Shown piece by piece: positions 1 to 8,644 of a stretch of 64,000 bases of DNA. Position 1 is the stretch's first letter. Each line of letters opens with the position of its first letter. The notes below the pieces were generated by a model. It saw only the letters and a program-made list of their open reading frames with translations, searched no databases and had not been told where the DNA came from. The stretch comes from Bacteroidales bacterium (GTDB lineage: Bacteria > Bacteroidota > Bacteroidia > Bacteroidales > Muribaculaceae): assembly GCA_004557825.1 (NCBI GenBank), contig SFFL01000002.1:62001-126000 (forward strand), in the 5' to 3' direction. A program made the translations under genes and the position numbers.

Positions 1-108
1 GTCGAACTGCTCCTGCGAGGTGAATGTCAGCTTGCAGGGTGGCGTCTGAGCGCCCCAGGCAGCCACAGCCAGCGGGAGCGTCAGCATTAGTGTAATGAAT
101 TTTTTCAT
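1..108 (-). CDS. Secreted protein, N-terminal fragment cut by window edge
   Basis: The first 36 codons of a minus-strand gene are visible, starting at the ATG at 106-108. The product begins MKKFITLMLTLPLAVAAWGA, a classical signal peptide with a basic start, hydrophobic core and small residues at the expected cleavage site, followed by QTPPCKLTF. The rest lies outside the window, so function cannot be assigned. It lies downstream of the leucine-rich-repeat gene on the same strand, with a hairpin between them. Beyond export from the cytoplasm nothing can be said. Confidence 0.7.
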   Translation of the reverse strand, partial: MKKFITLMLTLPLAVAAWGAQTPPCKLTFTSQEQFD

Positions 109-146
109 ACTGTTAAGTATATACTGTTTGGTACATAGTGCGATGT

Positions 147-172
147 GTGCGGCCTGAAAATTCAGGCCGCAC
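147..172 (-). terminator. Perfect 12-bp inverted repeat between two minus-strand genes
   Basis: Positions 147-158 and 161-172 are exact reverse complements (GTGCGGCCTGAA / TTCAGGCCGCAC) with a 2-nt centre. It lies 27 nt past the stop of the LRR gene and ahead of the next start. There is no T-run after the stem, so it may be a weak terminator or an RNA 3'-end stabiliser. Confidence 0.5.
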
Positions 173-198
173 GATGAATTTACTGATGATTGAGCTTA

Positions 199-3100
199 TT
201 ATCTTACAACCACGGGGCAGCTTGCGGTCTGGCCATTGCACTGGGTCACCACAATGTAGTAGCCCTTCTCAAGCTCGGCTTTTGCAGAACCGGCAACCTC
301 AAGCTCGCTCACGCAGATACCGGCAACGGTGTAGATGCGGGCCACGGCGTGTTCGGCGTTCACGGTGATACCGCACTCGTCGGCACTGATGCTCAGACCG
401 TTGGCTTCCACATCTTCAAGGCCGCTCGATTTCTCGAAGCGCACCTGCAGCTTGGTGTAGATGCCGGGCATATCGAAGCTTGTGCTTTCTACAGCCTCCT
501 CGCCATTGAGCGAGTAGGATTTAAACTTGTAGCCGGCTTCGGGAGTGGCCACGATGCGGAGCTTGGCATATTTGGTCACCTTCGAGCCGCTGGCATATTC
601 CACATTGTTTTCGTCGACAATCTTCACTGTGCCGTGGGTGGTCTTGAGAATATCGAGGTAGGCGGTGGTGGCGCCGCTGTTGTTGCCCTCGATATTGGGC
701 TTCCACTTGCGGTCGAGGGCGATGCTCGAATCGGCAGTGGTGGCGGCGTTCTCGGCGCGGTCGCCGCTCTGCTTTACCAGAATATTGTATGATACGGTGA
801 GCTTATCCTCCTCATCTTCAGGAGCCACGCGCACCGGCAGATTGTAGTAGATGGTGTTGAGCTGGTCGGCGGTGAGTCCGTTGCCGGCGATGCCGAGGCT
901 TGTGAGGGCGCTGTTGGCGTGAAGGTCAAGCTCGGTGATGAAGTTGTTGTTGACCGACAGCTCGGTAAGCATATCGTTGGCGCTCACGTCGATGCTGTGC
1001 AGCTGGTTGTCGTCGGCCGAGAGAGAGGTCAGCCCGCTGTTGGCTGTGAGATCGAGGCTTGCAAGCTTGTTGCGGTTGACATTCAGCTCCTCCAGGTAGA
1101 AATTCTTCGACACATCCACAGAGGCGATGTTGGTATTGTTCTGCAGCTTCACCCAGCGCAGCAGAGGACAGCCCGACAGATCGACAGCCGACAAGCGGTT
1201 GTTCTTCAGGTCGAGATACTGCAGGCGGGGCTTGCTGCCCAGGTCGATATTCTCCAGCATGGCAATACCATCGTCGCCGAAGCCGTCGCTGTAGATTTCG
1301 AGCCAGAGCAGACGGTTGTTGTTGCTCAGGTCCACATCCTTGATGCCGGTGTAGCTCAGGCGCAGGATTTCAAGGTTGGTGTTGCGGCTGAGGTCGATGG
1401 AGGTGATGGGGTTCCAGTGGGCGTTGAAGAATTTGAGGTCGGGACAATTGGAGATGTCGGCGCCGGTGATATGGTTATCCCATACGCCGAACTGGTCGGC
1501 CATATCGCCATAGCCGGAGACGTCGATGGCAGCGATGTCGCCGTAAATGGCAAAATAATCGCCGGCAGCATTACCCTCGATGCGGGTGCCGCCAATCTGG
1601 GTAAGGCCGGTTTCATAACCGAGCTGACCGGTGTAGGCCGTGCGGGTGCCGGTGCCCCAGTCTACCTCCACGGTGCCGCCGTCGGTGGCGGTATTGACAA
1701 GGAACGACAGTTTCTGGCCGTTGGCCACGGAGAAGCGCACGCTCGAGCTCTCCGAGGTGAAGTTAACCCTGATGGTGGAAGGCTCGGAGATGATGAAGTC
1801 GGTAGCGTAGATATCCTTGCCGTTGACTGTGACGCTCTTGAAGCGCTTCCCAGCCTCGGGATATGCGTGGATGTGGATGGGCACACCTTTCAGAGCTGTG
1901 GCTCCCACGCTGGCCACCGTCTGGAAGTAGAAGGGCTGCCACTGGCTGATGATGAATTTGCCACCGGTAGTCTGCATTACATCCAGGTCGTAGTCGAGGC
2001 TGTAGGCCTTGAGGGGATACAGGCGCTCGATGGTGCCGGTTTTGTTCTCGCCGGTGTCGGTGGCATCGTCAAAGGTCACGGTCAGAGCGGTGTGCTTGGC
2101 GGTATTGTCGCCGGTCACATCGCATATCCAGCCCATATCGGGGCCGGTGACGTAGGCCGTATTGGAGTGCTCGGCATTGGAGCCGCTCAGGAAGAGGTTG
2201 GTTTTGGTGGCTTTCTTCGACTGCTGAAGGGTCTGCAGGGTATACGACATCGACTCGCCGGTGAAGTTCTTGCAATCGCTCAGGTCTACCTTAGTCATGC
2301 GCTGCGGCTGTGTGCCGTTGAAGTCTACGAATGAGATGCCCGACCCTTTGGCCGTGAAAGTCTTCAGGTAGAAGGCATTGATGAGGTTGACAAATGTAAT
2401 CGGAGTTTCCGATATATTCAGGTCGGTAAGGCTTGTAAGCTTTTCGGTGTCAAGCTCTTTCAGGGGGTTGCCGGCCACGGTGAGCGACTTGAGAGCGGTG
2501 TTGGCTCCCAGGTCGAGCGACTCGATGTTGTTGTATCCGCAGTTGAGGTTGATAAGCTCGGGACACATCGACACATTCAGCGACGTAAGGCCGCAATGGT
2601 CGACCCACAACTGCTCCAGAAGCGGCGACTGCGACAGGTCGACATCCTCAAGCTGCGCGTTGCCTTTGAGCGAAAGCCATACCAGATTGGGATAGTTGCC
2701 CAGCTGGAAGGGGACAATCGTGCCCACGGTCATCAGCAGGTTGTTGTCAAGCTCCAGCTTGCGCAGCGACGGCAGATTCACCGGGTAAAAATCGGTGAGC
2801 GAGCAGTCGTTGATATAGATGTAGCGCAGGGTGGCCTGCGTTTCCTCCGGTGCGCAGATAAAGATTGAGGCAAACTTCGGGCAATTGTTGATCGAAAGGG
2901 TCTCGATAGCCTCCAGGTCGCGGATATCCAGGCACTCCAGATTAGGATTGTTGCTGAGAGTAAGCTCGGTAAGGTGGGCGGCGCAGTTTTCCAGACCAAG
3001 CGTAGGATTCAGGCTGGGAGAGTTCGCAAGCTTGTTGTCCTTGAGGTTCAGCTTTTCAATGGGCGAATAGGATTTCAGCTCAAACGTGCTGATTTCGTTT

Positions 3101-3447
3101 TCTTGCAGTTCAAGCTTCTTCAGGTCCGACATAAACTCTATGGTCACGCCGGTAATCTGAGCCGAGGTCATCTTGAATTCGGTCACTTTACCCGAAACGG
3201 TAATGGTATTGCCGCTGACGGTGCCTTCCACCCAGCGATAGCTGGAGCCTTGCGAAGGGTTCACAGTGTACTTCATTTCCACGCCGTTGCCCCAGTCCAC
3301 GGTAATGGGCGCGGTGGCCGACACTGCATTGAGCAGCATCTTCACCGTAGTACCCTCCGGGGCATCGGTCGTAAGCGAGATAGCACCTTTTGCCTGAAAT
3401 GGCAGAGCCATCAAGGCAAGCAATGAAATAGATAATAGTTTATTCAT
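199..3447 (-). CDS. Large secreted leucine-rich-repeat protein with T9SS-like C-terminal domain
   Basis: This 1082-residue protein has a signal peptide (MNKLLSISLLALMALPFQAKG). Two blocks of irregular leucine-rich repeats follow, roughly residues 100-400 and 640-880, with units of the type L..L.L..N.L..LDLS. Each block is preceded by a similar module containing VDWGNG or VDWGTG, so the protein looks like an internal duplication. A short module near residues 940-1030 contains GYKFKSYSLNGEEA. The last 50 residues (IYTVAGICVSELE ... KGYYIVVTQ ... CPVVVR) resemble a type A sorting domain of the type IX secretion system. That predicts display on or release from the cell surface, probably as a host- or matrix-binding protein. 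No catalytic motif was seen. The duplication and sorting domain are read from sequence; the binding role is inference. Confidence 0.8.
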   Translation of the reverse strand: MNKLLSISLLALMALPFQAKGAISLTTDAPEGTTVKMLLNAVSATAPITVDWGNGVEMKYTVNPSQGSSYRWVEGTVSGNTITVSGKVTEFKMTSAQITGVTIEFMSDLKKLELQENEISTFELKSYSPIEKLNLKDNKLANSPSLNPTLGLENCAAHLTELTLSNNPNLECLDIRDLEAIETLSINNCPKFASIFICAPEETQATLRYIYINDCSLTDFYPVNLPSLRKLELDNNLLMTVGTIVPFQLGNYPNLVWLSLKGNAQLEDVDLSQSPLLEQLWVDHCGLTSLNVSMCPELINLNCGYNNIESLDLGANTALKSLTVAGNPLKELDTEKLTSLTDLNISETPITFVNLINAFYLKTFTAKGSGISFVDFNGTQPQRMTKVDLSDCKNFTGESMSYTLQTLQQSKKATKTNLFLSGSNAEHSNTAYVTGPDMGWICDVTGDNTAKHTALTVTFDDATDTGENKTGTIERLYPLKAYSLDYDLDVMQTTGGKFIISQWQPFYFQTVASVGATALKGVPIHIHAYPEAGKRFKSVTVNGKDIYATDFIISEPSTIRVNFTSESSSVRFSVANGQKLSFLVNTATDGGTVEVDWGTGTRTAYTGQLGYETGLTQIGGTRIEGNAAGDYFAIYGDIAAIDVSGYGDMADQFGVWDNHITGADISNCPDLKFFNAHWNPITSIDLSRNTNLEILRLSYTGIKDVDLSNNNRLLWLEIYSDGFGDDGIAMLENIDLGSKPRLQYLDLKNNRLSAVDLSGCPLLRWVKLQNNTNIASVDVSKNFYLEELNVNRNKLASLDLTANSGLTSLSADDNQLHSIDVSANDMLTELSVNNNFITELDLHANSALTSLGIAGNGLTADQLNTIYYNLPVRVAPEDEEDKLTVSYNILVKQSGDRAENAATTADSSIALDRKWKPNIEGNNSGATTAYLDILKTTHGTVKIVDENNVEYASGSKVTKYAKLRIVATPEAGYKFKSYSLNGEEAVESTSFDMPGIYTKLQVRFEKSSGLEDVEANGLSISADECGITVNAEHAVARIYTVAGICVSELEVAGSAKAELEKGYYIVVTQCNGQTASCPVVVR

Positions 3448-3883
3448 ATTATATTGATAATGTGATTATTAACGGTCAAAATATTACAATAAGCACGTCG
3501 GCTGGCATTAATGCCGCAATGATTCACTAATGCTGAATGATTTATGTAATAAATCTTGGTTTTGTTTACAAATTAACAGTAGCTTAACTTGCTTCACTTC
3601 GCAAAATTAATCATTATTTTTATAACATCCGCCTTTTCCCTCTTTTATTTGCAAAATTTTCACTCACTTTCCCCTTTATACATTATATATACGCGAAAGA
3701 AAGGGCGCCATATATTCAAAAAAGCGCCTTTACTTCGGGCATGCGCCCTCACCACTGTGTTGAGGCTACCACCCTTCCATGCCCTAAATTTAGCAGCCGA
3801 GCGCGCAAGCCCAAAAGCAGCCAAGCGCGCAAGCCCTAAATTTTCAATTTTAAATTTTCAATTTTTCAATTTTCCCCGACATT
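3448..3883. other. AT-rich spacer with repeats, no gene
   Basis: The right half upstream of the LRR gene is AT-rich. A minus-strand TAATTTTG box lies at 3602-3609, but no convincing -33 box was found. The left half holds a degenerate copy of the 45-bp palindromic element (3734-3765), a near-perfect duplication of AGCAGCCGAGCGCGCAAGCC (about 3792-3836), and an AT tract of reiterated AATTTT/CAATTTT (3838-3874) just beyond the patatin stop. Open frames here have no coding character. Confidence 0.6.
3734..3765. repeat. Dispersed 45-bp palindromic element, degenerate copy A
   Basis: The left arm TTCGGGCATGCGCCCTCA is intact and is followed by the characteristic loop and TTGAG, after which the right arm is lost. 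Full copies lie at 37365-37409 and 54216-54260 and a right-half copy at 20621-20652. Confidence 0.7.
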
Positions 3884-6334
3884 TTAGCGGAGGAAGGGGA
3901 GGGCGTGGATGAAGAGGCCGAAGGAGAGGCCGAAGTTCCAGTTGCGGGCCGGGTAGCTGAGGTAGTTGACGTAGCCGCAGACCGAGGCGAAGGGGAGGTT
4001 ATACACCAGGTCGAGTTCGCCGATAAATTCGGGGTCGTGCAGCCAGCGGCCATAGCGGGCGCTAATGCCGTCGGGCGCCAGTTCGATGCGCCGTGCCGGC
4101 AGGAATACGTTAGCCGAGAGGCGCACCTGCGCCCGGGAGAAGGGTTTCCAGATGGGCACGAGACCCACGGCGCCGAAGCTGTTGGCGTGGAAGCGCATAT
4201 TGAATACGCCGTTGGTGGCCGGTGTGGGCGCGAAGCCGGGGGCATTGACGATGGAGGCGTAGTAGGTATTGAGCAGTTTGCGGGTCGACACGAGCACGTC
4301 GTAGGTCACGCCCAGCGAAAAATGATTGCTCAGAGGGAAGTAGTTGCCACCGCGCACCTCCCCCTGCAGCCAGCGGGCGTCGTCGTCGAAGTAGGCCACG
4401 GTGCCGTCGATGGCGGTGGAGCGGTGGTGGTATTTGCCAAGCAGTCCCATCACCGAGATCCGGAAATCGAATCCCTCGGAGGGGAAATTCGGAGAGTCGA
4501 GGTTGTCGAATTCAAGGCGGCCGATGGCCTGACCGAGGTTGAAGGTGGTGCGCTCACGGCCGCGGTGACTGAAGTCGCCTCCGTCGGAAGAGTAGAAGTT
4601 GCTTTTCTCCTGGCCGCCACCCACACCGATAGAGGCTTTACCCGACCGGGTCACGGCCCAGGCATAGCTCAGGCGACCGAAGCCGGAGTAATCGGTGATA
4701 AAAGCGGGCGATGAGTCCTCGTAGAAGAGTTTGTCGCTCTCATAATATTTCTGGCGGGCATACACTCCCTCCAGCTCGAAGGCCGAGGGGCGCGAGGTGG
4801 GCATATAGAGCCGCCCGGTCAGCTGCGCGGCCATATAGTTCTGCCCTATCCACCCCATTGCGCTCACAGCCGCCGAGCTGAACGACATCGAGGCGTATTC
4901 GGCCGACACGAAGATCATTGAATTGATCGATGAGGAGAGGTAGCCTCCGGCGCCTAAGGAGAAGTTGCTCTTCACATCGGCATCGAGGTCGAGGGTAAAC
5001 AGGCCGGTCTGCGGATTGAATTTCGCCGTGGGCATAAGGTTGCGCAATCTGCCCGGCGAGATGGCGCTGTAATAGGCCAGGCGCGCGCGGGCTATCCCGA
5101 AGGTATCGAGCCGCGCCGGTTTGAACAGGTTGGCGATATAGCGGTTCTGCGCCGGATGGCCGCCGCGCACGTGCACCGAATCGAAGCGCACGTAGGGGGT
5201 CTGCGACTTGAACACCTGCCGGCGGGTGCGCCGCGTCAGTGCCGGAATCCGCGACGTCACACGCGCTTTCACCGAGTCCATCATCTCCATAGCCCGCGCA
5301 TAACCTATAGCGCTGATTTCCTTGGCCTTGCCGAAGTCGAGTAGCGAGAACTGACTCACATCCACGTGGATGCGTATCCCTTCCTCGGCCGGGAGCGTGT
5401 AATCGTTGTTCTGGATAATCATATTCTCCAGCTGGTTGATGATGGAGTTTGACTGCGGCGCATCCTCGGAGTGCACATCCACGCCTATCATAATGTCGGG
5501 GGCGAAATCCTCGCGCATCACATCCACGGGGAAATTGTCGTAGATACCGCCGTCGTAGACATAGTTGCCGTCGATTTTTATCGGCTGGAACACCGGCGGG
5601 AAGGTCATCGAGGCACGAATGGCGTCGCTCAGGCGTCCGCGCGAAAGCACAATCTTATGTTTCTTCACCACATCGGAGGCCACGCACCGGAAGGGCACGA
5701 AAAGGTTGTCGAAATTCCCTTCGCACTGAGCCGTATACCCCGCGAAGAGGTCCATAAAGGCGAAATTCATCGGCAGCGGGGAAATCAGGCTCGACGGCAT
5801 CAGCGACCCGGCCGTGTCGGTGGAATCGCTCCGGTGGAGGTTGATGGGCAGCGTGGCGAAGGCCGGGGTCTGCTGCTTTTTCAGGAAATAATAGGTGAGA
5901 TTGGGATCAACGCGCCCCGTCGACCAGTTGGCAAACTCGGGCGACAATATCATTTGCAGCATCTCCTCGGGGGTATATCCGGCGGCATACAGTCCGCCCA
6001 CGATTGCGCCCATCGAGGTGCCGGCCACGTAATCGATAGGGATATCATTCTCCTCCAGCGCTTTAATCACCCCGATATGGGCGATGCCCTTGGCGCCGCC
6101 GCCCGACAGCACAAGCCCCACCGACTGCCCCGTGGGATAGGCGCGAACGGAATCAGCGGGGGTAGCAAAGTTAGCCGGGGTTGCTGAGTTAGCTAAATTA
6201 GCTAAATTAGCTAAATTAGCTACTGCTGAGGAATCTGCGGGAGCCGCGGCCGGCGCTGCAGCCTTGGCTGTGAGGCCCAGACAGCTCCACAGCATCACCA
6301 TTATCATTGCCACCGGAAAAGAAATTAAGCGCAT
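3884..6334 (-). CDS. Patatin-like phospholipase fused to an outer-membrane beta-barrel
   Basis: This 816-residue protein starts with a signal peptide. The patatin domain (about residues 70-330) shows the oxyanion loop GGGAKG (78-83), nucleophile motif GTSMG with Ser107, and the Asp of the dyad in YDGG (Asp261). A POTRA-like segment follows (YVRFDSVHVRGG, about 375) and then a long run of alternating strands to the terminus, as in PlpD/type Vd autotransporters and the bacteroidetal patatin-BamA-like family. Predicted role: lipolytic acyl hydrolase attached to or passed through the outer membrane. An odd feature is the Asn-Leu-Ala repeat at residues 40-50, made by a 9-bp tandem DNA repeat. A promoter lies about 100 nt upstream. 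The substrate is unknown. Confidence 0.88.
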   Translation of the reverse strand: MRLISFPVAMIMVMLWSCLGLTAKAAAPAAAPADSSAVANLANLANLANSATPANFATPADSVRAYPTGQSVGLVLSGGGAKGIAHIGVIKALEENDIPIDYVAGTSMGAIVGGLYAAGYTPEEMLQMILSPEFANWSTGRVDPNLTYYFLKKQQTPAFATLPINLHRSDSTDTAGSLMPSSLISPLPMNFAFMDLFAGYTAQCEGNFDNLFVPFRCVASDVVKKHKIVLSRGRLSDAIRASMTFPPVFQPIKIDGNYVYDGGIYDNFPVDVMREDFAPDIMIGVDVHSEDAPQSNSIINQLENMIIQNNDYTLPAEEGIRIHVDVSQFSLLDFGKAKEISAIGYARAMEMMDSVKARVTSRIPALTRRTRRQVFKSQTPYVRFDSVHVRGGHPAQNRYIANLFKPARLDTFGIARARLAYYSAISPGRLRNLMPTAKFNPQTGLFTLDLDADVKSNFSLGAGGYLSSSINSMIFVSAEYASMSFSSAAVSAMGWIGQNYMAAQLTGRLYMPTSRPSAFELEGVYARQKYYESDKLFYEDSSPAFITDYSGFGRLSYAWAVTRSGKASIGVGGGQEKSNFYSSDGGDFSHRGRERTTFNLGQAIGRLEFDNLDSPNFPSEGFDFRISVMGLLGKYHHRSTAIDGTVAYFDDDARWLQGEVRGGNYFPLSNHFSLGVTYDVLVSTRKLLNTYYASIVNAPGFAPTPATNGVFNMRFHANSFGAVGLVPIWKPFSRAQVRLSANVFLPARRIELAPDGISARYGRWLHDPEFIGELDLVYNLPFASVCGYVNYLSYPARNWNFGLSFGLFIHALPFLR
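6189..6223. repeat. 9-bp tandem repeat inside the patatin gene
   Basis: The unit AGCTAAATT is repeated about 3.7 times and encodes Asn-Leu-Ala after the signal peptide. A closely similar TAGCTAA-type array lies in the spacer at 60352-60392. Because the unit is 9 bp, slippage would change length without breaking the frame. Confidence 0.85.
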
Positions 6335-6440
6335 ATCTATATGAAGAATGTTGACCAGTTATTAAACAATCTCACTATATCCTATTTTATTAAACAATCG
6401 AATCACAACCATTGCTTAATAGCCGGCGCTAAAAGCATCC

Positions 6441-6471
6441 CAAAATTACGAAAAAGATTCGACCCGGCAAT
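6441..6471 (-). promoter_or_regulatory. Bacteroidetes-type promoter for the patatin gene
   Basis: On the minus strand a TAATTTTG -7 box (6448-6441) is preceded, after 19 nt, by ATTG at the -33 position. The predicted transcript has a leader of about 100 nt before the start at 6334. Confidence 0.6.
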
Positions 6472-6598
6472 TGTTTCCTCCCACAATCCGCTCAAATTTC
6501 TCACATCTAAATTGCACACTTCCCTCCCCGGGTGTGCAATTTAGTTAACCATTTATAAAACTTTAACACAAAATTATAATTTATTTGACAGCCAACCC

Positions 6599-6629
6599 TT
6601 TGACACCCGCCTCATTTTCACTACCTTTG
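6599..6629 (+). promoter_or_regulatory. Bacteroidetes-type promoter for the NlpC/P60 gene
   Basis: TTTG (6599-6602), a 19-nt spacer and TACCTTTG (6622-6629) match the sigma-ABfr consensus. It lies inside the longer open frame that begins at 6585, so it also argues for the downstream start at 6648. Confidence 0.8.
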
Positions 6630-6647
6630 TACATCCTTCTGTTACCA

Positions 6648-7298
6648 ATGTCAAAGAACATATTCCTTATATTAGCATGCTTCCTGCTGGCCGCCATCCC
6701 AATGTCGGCCACAAAACGTGCTACCACGAAAAACCACACCCACACCACGGCCGCGCACCACACCGCTGCCCACCACAATGCCGACGGCGTGACCGCCGAC
6801 GATATGACCCTCGCATCAGTATCGAAAACCAACCCCTTTGAAATAGTTCCCGCAGCCGGTATGGAGCTGCTCGGCGACATCGACGACGGTTCGGCCGACG
6901 CCGCTATGATCGACGATATGCTCAACTACGCCCACAAATTCCTCGGCGTGCGCTACGTCCGCGGAGGCCGCTCACCCAAAGGCTTCGACTGCTCCGGATT
7001 CACCTCCTACGTCTTCGGCCAGTTCGGCATCAGCCTCTCCCCCTCCTCCGCTACACAATACACACAGGGCACTAAGGTCAGCCGCTCCGACGTGCAGCCC
7101 GGCGACCTCCTCTTCTTCACCGGCCGCGCAGCGCGCTCAGGCCGTGTAGGCCACGTGGCCATCGCCATCGACGCCGACCCAGTCAGCGGAGAAATCACCT
7201 TCATCCACGCAGCCCGCGGCGGCATCAAAGTCGACCGCCTCACCGCTCCCTACTACGCCTCCCGCTACCTCGGCGCCCGCCGCGTCCTCGGCAAGTAA
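6648..7298 (+). CDS. Secreted NlpC/P60-family cell-wall hydrolase
   Basis: With the start at 6648 the product is 216 residues, beginning with a signal peptide (MSKNIFLILACFLLAAIPMS). A His/Thr-rich linker (about 28-48) precedes the NlpC/P60 domain (about 88-212). Catalytic Cys115 is in GFDCSGF, with candidate His169 (GRVGHV) and His187 (FIHAAR). The family cleaves peptidoglycan stem peptides, typically D-gamma-Glu/diamino-acid bonds. The start is preferred over 6585 because it gives a proper signal peptide and lies about 18 nt after a TAnnTTTG promoter. The gene appears monocistronic. Confidence 0.9.
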   Translation: MSKNIFLILACFLLAAIPMSATKRATTKNHTHTTAAHHTAAHHNADGVTADDMTLASVSKTNPFEIVPAAGMELLGDIDDGSADAAMIDDMLNYAHKFLGVRYVRGGRSPKGFDCSGFTSYVFGQFGISLSPSSATQYTQGTKVSRSDVQPGDLLFFTGRAARSGRVGHVAIAIDADPVSGEITFIHAARGGIKVDRLTAPYYASRYLGARRVLGK

Positions 7299-7610
7299 CC
7301 CCCTCCCCCTGCTGCTTCCTTCCGCCCCGCCATCCCTCCCCCCGCTGCTTCCTTCCGCCCCGCTGCTTCCTTCCGCTCCGCATAACCACCTCTTCTGATA
7401 GCTTCTACTCGCGAAGCTCCGTCAGGCCTTGTCCTGTTATCGGCCGTGCACGGCCGATCTCTCCTCCTCCTGTTCTCCTGCTTTCTCCCATTCCCACCCT
7501 GTTTTCGCGGCAAAAATTCGCGGCAAAATGCGCATCCGCGCCAAAATTACGCCAAAACATTTGGCAATCTTGCGAAAAAACATTACCTTTGCACCGCAAA
7601 ACCCACCAAT
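7299..7610. other. Spacer with CT-rich repeats and a 20-bp palindrome
   Basis: Three to four copies of CCCCGCTGCTTCCTTCCGC follow the NlpC stop. A perfect 20-bp palindrome, ATCGGCCGTGCACGGCCGAT, lies at 7439-7458; it could be an operator or part of a terminator, but no T-run follows. The right end holds the tRNA-Cys promoter. No coding sequence was recognised. Confidence 0.55.
7560..7591 (+). promoter_or_regulatory. Promoter of tRNA-Cys
   Basis: TTTG (7560-7563), a 20-nt spacer and TACCTTTG (7584-7591) lie 20 nt ahead of the tRNA. Confidence 0.8.
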
Positions 7611-7684
7611 GGTGCCATGTCCGAGTGGTTAGGTACCGGTCTGCAAAACCGTTTACAGCGGTTCGAATCCGCTTGGCACCTCCA
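7611..7684 (+). tRNA. tRNA-Cys (anticodon GCA)
   Basis: The acceptor stem GGTGCCA/TGGCACC pairs perfectly. The anticodon loop is CTGCAAA with GCA at 34-36, and the T arm is AGCGG-TTCGAAT-CCGCT. Discriminator T73 is followed by an encoded CCA. It has its own promoter and a terminator directly after. Confidence 0.95.
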
Positions 7685-7713
7685 AAGCCCCGACTCCCCG
7701 TCGAGGCTTTTTT
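7684..7713 (+). terminator. Rho-independent terminator of tRNA-Cys
   Basis: AAAGCC(CC)GAC pairs with GTC(GA)GGCTTT and is followed by a T-run, immediately past the CCA end. Confidence 0.75.
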
Positions 7714-7735
7714 ATTTCCCCCACCCCGCCCCCGT

Positions 7736-7790
7736 TCTGAATCGGAGGCCGCGCCGCGCAGCCTCCTGTCCTCCTGTGCTCCTGTCTTTT
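7736..7790. repeat. Dispersed hairpin/CTCCTG element, diverged copy 1
   Basis: The stretch ending GCGCAGCCTCCTGTCCTCC TGTGCTCCTGTC is related to 37461-37512 and 60416-60484, where the same text follows a CCTTCCG/CGGAAGG hairpin. Here the hairpin part is eroded. It lies in the 313-nt spacer between the two tRNA genes, which otherwise holds only the tRNA-Cys terminator and the tRNA-Pro promoter. Confidence 0.55.
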
Positions 7791-7891
7791 CTTTCCTGCC
7801 TTCCTCCTTTTTGTCTTTCTGTCTAAAATTCCTCCTGCCTCCCCCGTCTGCCCCGTCTTCCAAAATTTCGACAAAATAATTGGCAAAAAAT

Positions 7892-7922
7892 TTTGCAGAC
7901 TGAAAAAAAGTGCCTACCTTTG
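7892..7922 (+). promoter_or_regulatory. Promoter of tRNA-Pro
   Basis: TTTG (7892-7895), a 19-nt spacer and TACCTTTG (7915-7922) fit the Bacteroidetes consensus. The tRNA starts 76 nt downstream, so a 5' leader of roughly 70 nt must be removed. Confidence 0.8.
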
Positions 7923-7997
7923 CAACGCTTTTGAAAATAAAGCCTCATAGCGATGAGCTTTAAAGCACATTGAAATGAAGAAATTAAAAAGCCTAAT

Positions 7998-8071
7998 CGG
8001 GGTGTAGCTCAGTTGGTTAGAGTACGCGTCTGGGGGGCGTGAGGTCGCTGGTTCGAGTCCAGTCACCCCGA
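7998..8071 (+). tRNA. tRNA-Pro (anticodon GGG)
   Basis: The acceptor stem CGGGGTG/CACCCCG includes the C1-G72 pair typical of bacterial proline tRNAs. The D arm is GCTC/GAGT, the anticodon stem CGCGT/GCGTG encloses CTGGGGG with GGG at 34-36, and the T arm is GCTGG-TTCGAGT-CCAGT. No CCA is encoded. Confidence 0.92.
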
Positions 8072-8084
8072 CGATTAGCCTTGT

Positions 8085-8123
8085 AAATGGGTTTAACTCA
8101 ATGAGTTAAACCCATTTTTATTA
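8085..8123 (+). terminator. Terminator of tRNA-Pro, probably bidirectional
   Basis: AAATGGGTTTAACTCA (8085-8100) and its exact complement (8102-8117) flank one base and are followed by TTTATT. It lies 14 nt past the tRNA. Confidence 0.85.
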
Positions 8124-8146
8124 TATTCACCGGAACAAAAAACGGA

Positions 8147-8199
8147 ACACACGCAAAAAAAATGCATCCCGGAGGGCGGCCGAAGCCGGGCGCGATGCA
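8147..8199 (-). terminator. Rho-independent terminator of the small lipoprotein gene
   Basis: Read on the minus strand, TGCATC...GATGCA brackets an inner CCGG stem and is followed directly by eight T. It lies about 20 nt beyond the stop at 8220. Confidence 0.8.
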
Positions 8200-8219
8200 G
8201 TAAGATGTAGAGAGGTGGA

Positions 8220-8618
8220 TTACAGACCAAGCAGCGATTCGCTCTTTTCAGTAAACTTATCGTAGGCCTTCTTGTTGGAATCGTCAAGCTTGCCTGCTTC
8301 ATCGGCTACGGCCAGGATGCCTATGCAAGTGTTGACCACATCGGGGCTGTATTCCAATTTCGGCTTCTCGGCATCTTCCTTGCCAAGATTTTTCATCATC
8401 TCAGCCGTTTTCTCGAGAGCCGTGTCGCAGTAGGCTATCATCTCGGCATACTGGTCCTGATCGAAAGTTACGGCCTTACTCTCGAGATTGGTGTAATCCA
8501 CATCCTTGACCATCTGCTCTACATGCTTGGGGTCGACGCTCTTGCCGCCGCATGCCACTGTGCCAAACATTAATACAGCTGCCATAGCAGCTACAATCAT
8601 CGTTGTTATTGCTTTCAT
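8220..8618 (-). CDS. Small hypothetical lipoprotein
   Basis: The 132-residue product has a type II signal peptide ending FGTVAC|GG, so the mature protein of about 110 residues should be lipid-anchored. The mature part is acidic and helical (KHVEQMVKDVDYTNLESKAV, YAEMIAYCDTALEKTAEMM) and ends ESLLGL. I do not recognise a domain; short, helical lipoproteins of this shape are common in Bacteroidales. A good minus-strand terminator follows. Upstream is a gene-poor region with an unusual nested inverted repeat (8645-8723) that could belong to its 5' leader. Confidence 0.8.
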   Translation of the reverse strand: MKAITTMIVAAMAAVLMFGTVACGGKSVDPKHVEQMVKDVDYTNLESKAVTFDQDQYAEMIAYCDTALEKTAEMMKNLGKEDAEKPKLEYSPDVVNTCIGILAVADEAGKLDDSNKKAYDKFTEKSESLLGL

Positions 8619-8644
8619 TGTAAAAAAAACTGTTTATTTGACCA

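Noticed and set aside
6585..6647. Longer start for the NlpC/P60 gene
   Set aside because: It would place the promoter boxes inside the coding sequence and bury the signal peptide behind 21 extra residues.
7439..7458. Perfect 20-bp palindrome as a terminator or operator
   Set aside because: It is real, but there is no T-run and no promoter at the right distance, so no function is claimed beyond noting it in the spacer entry.
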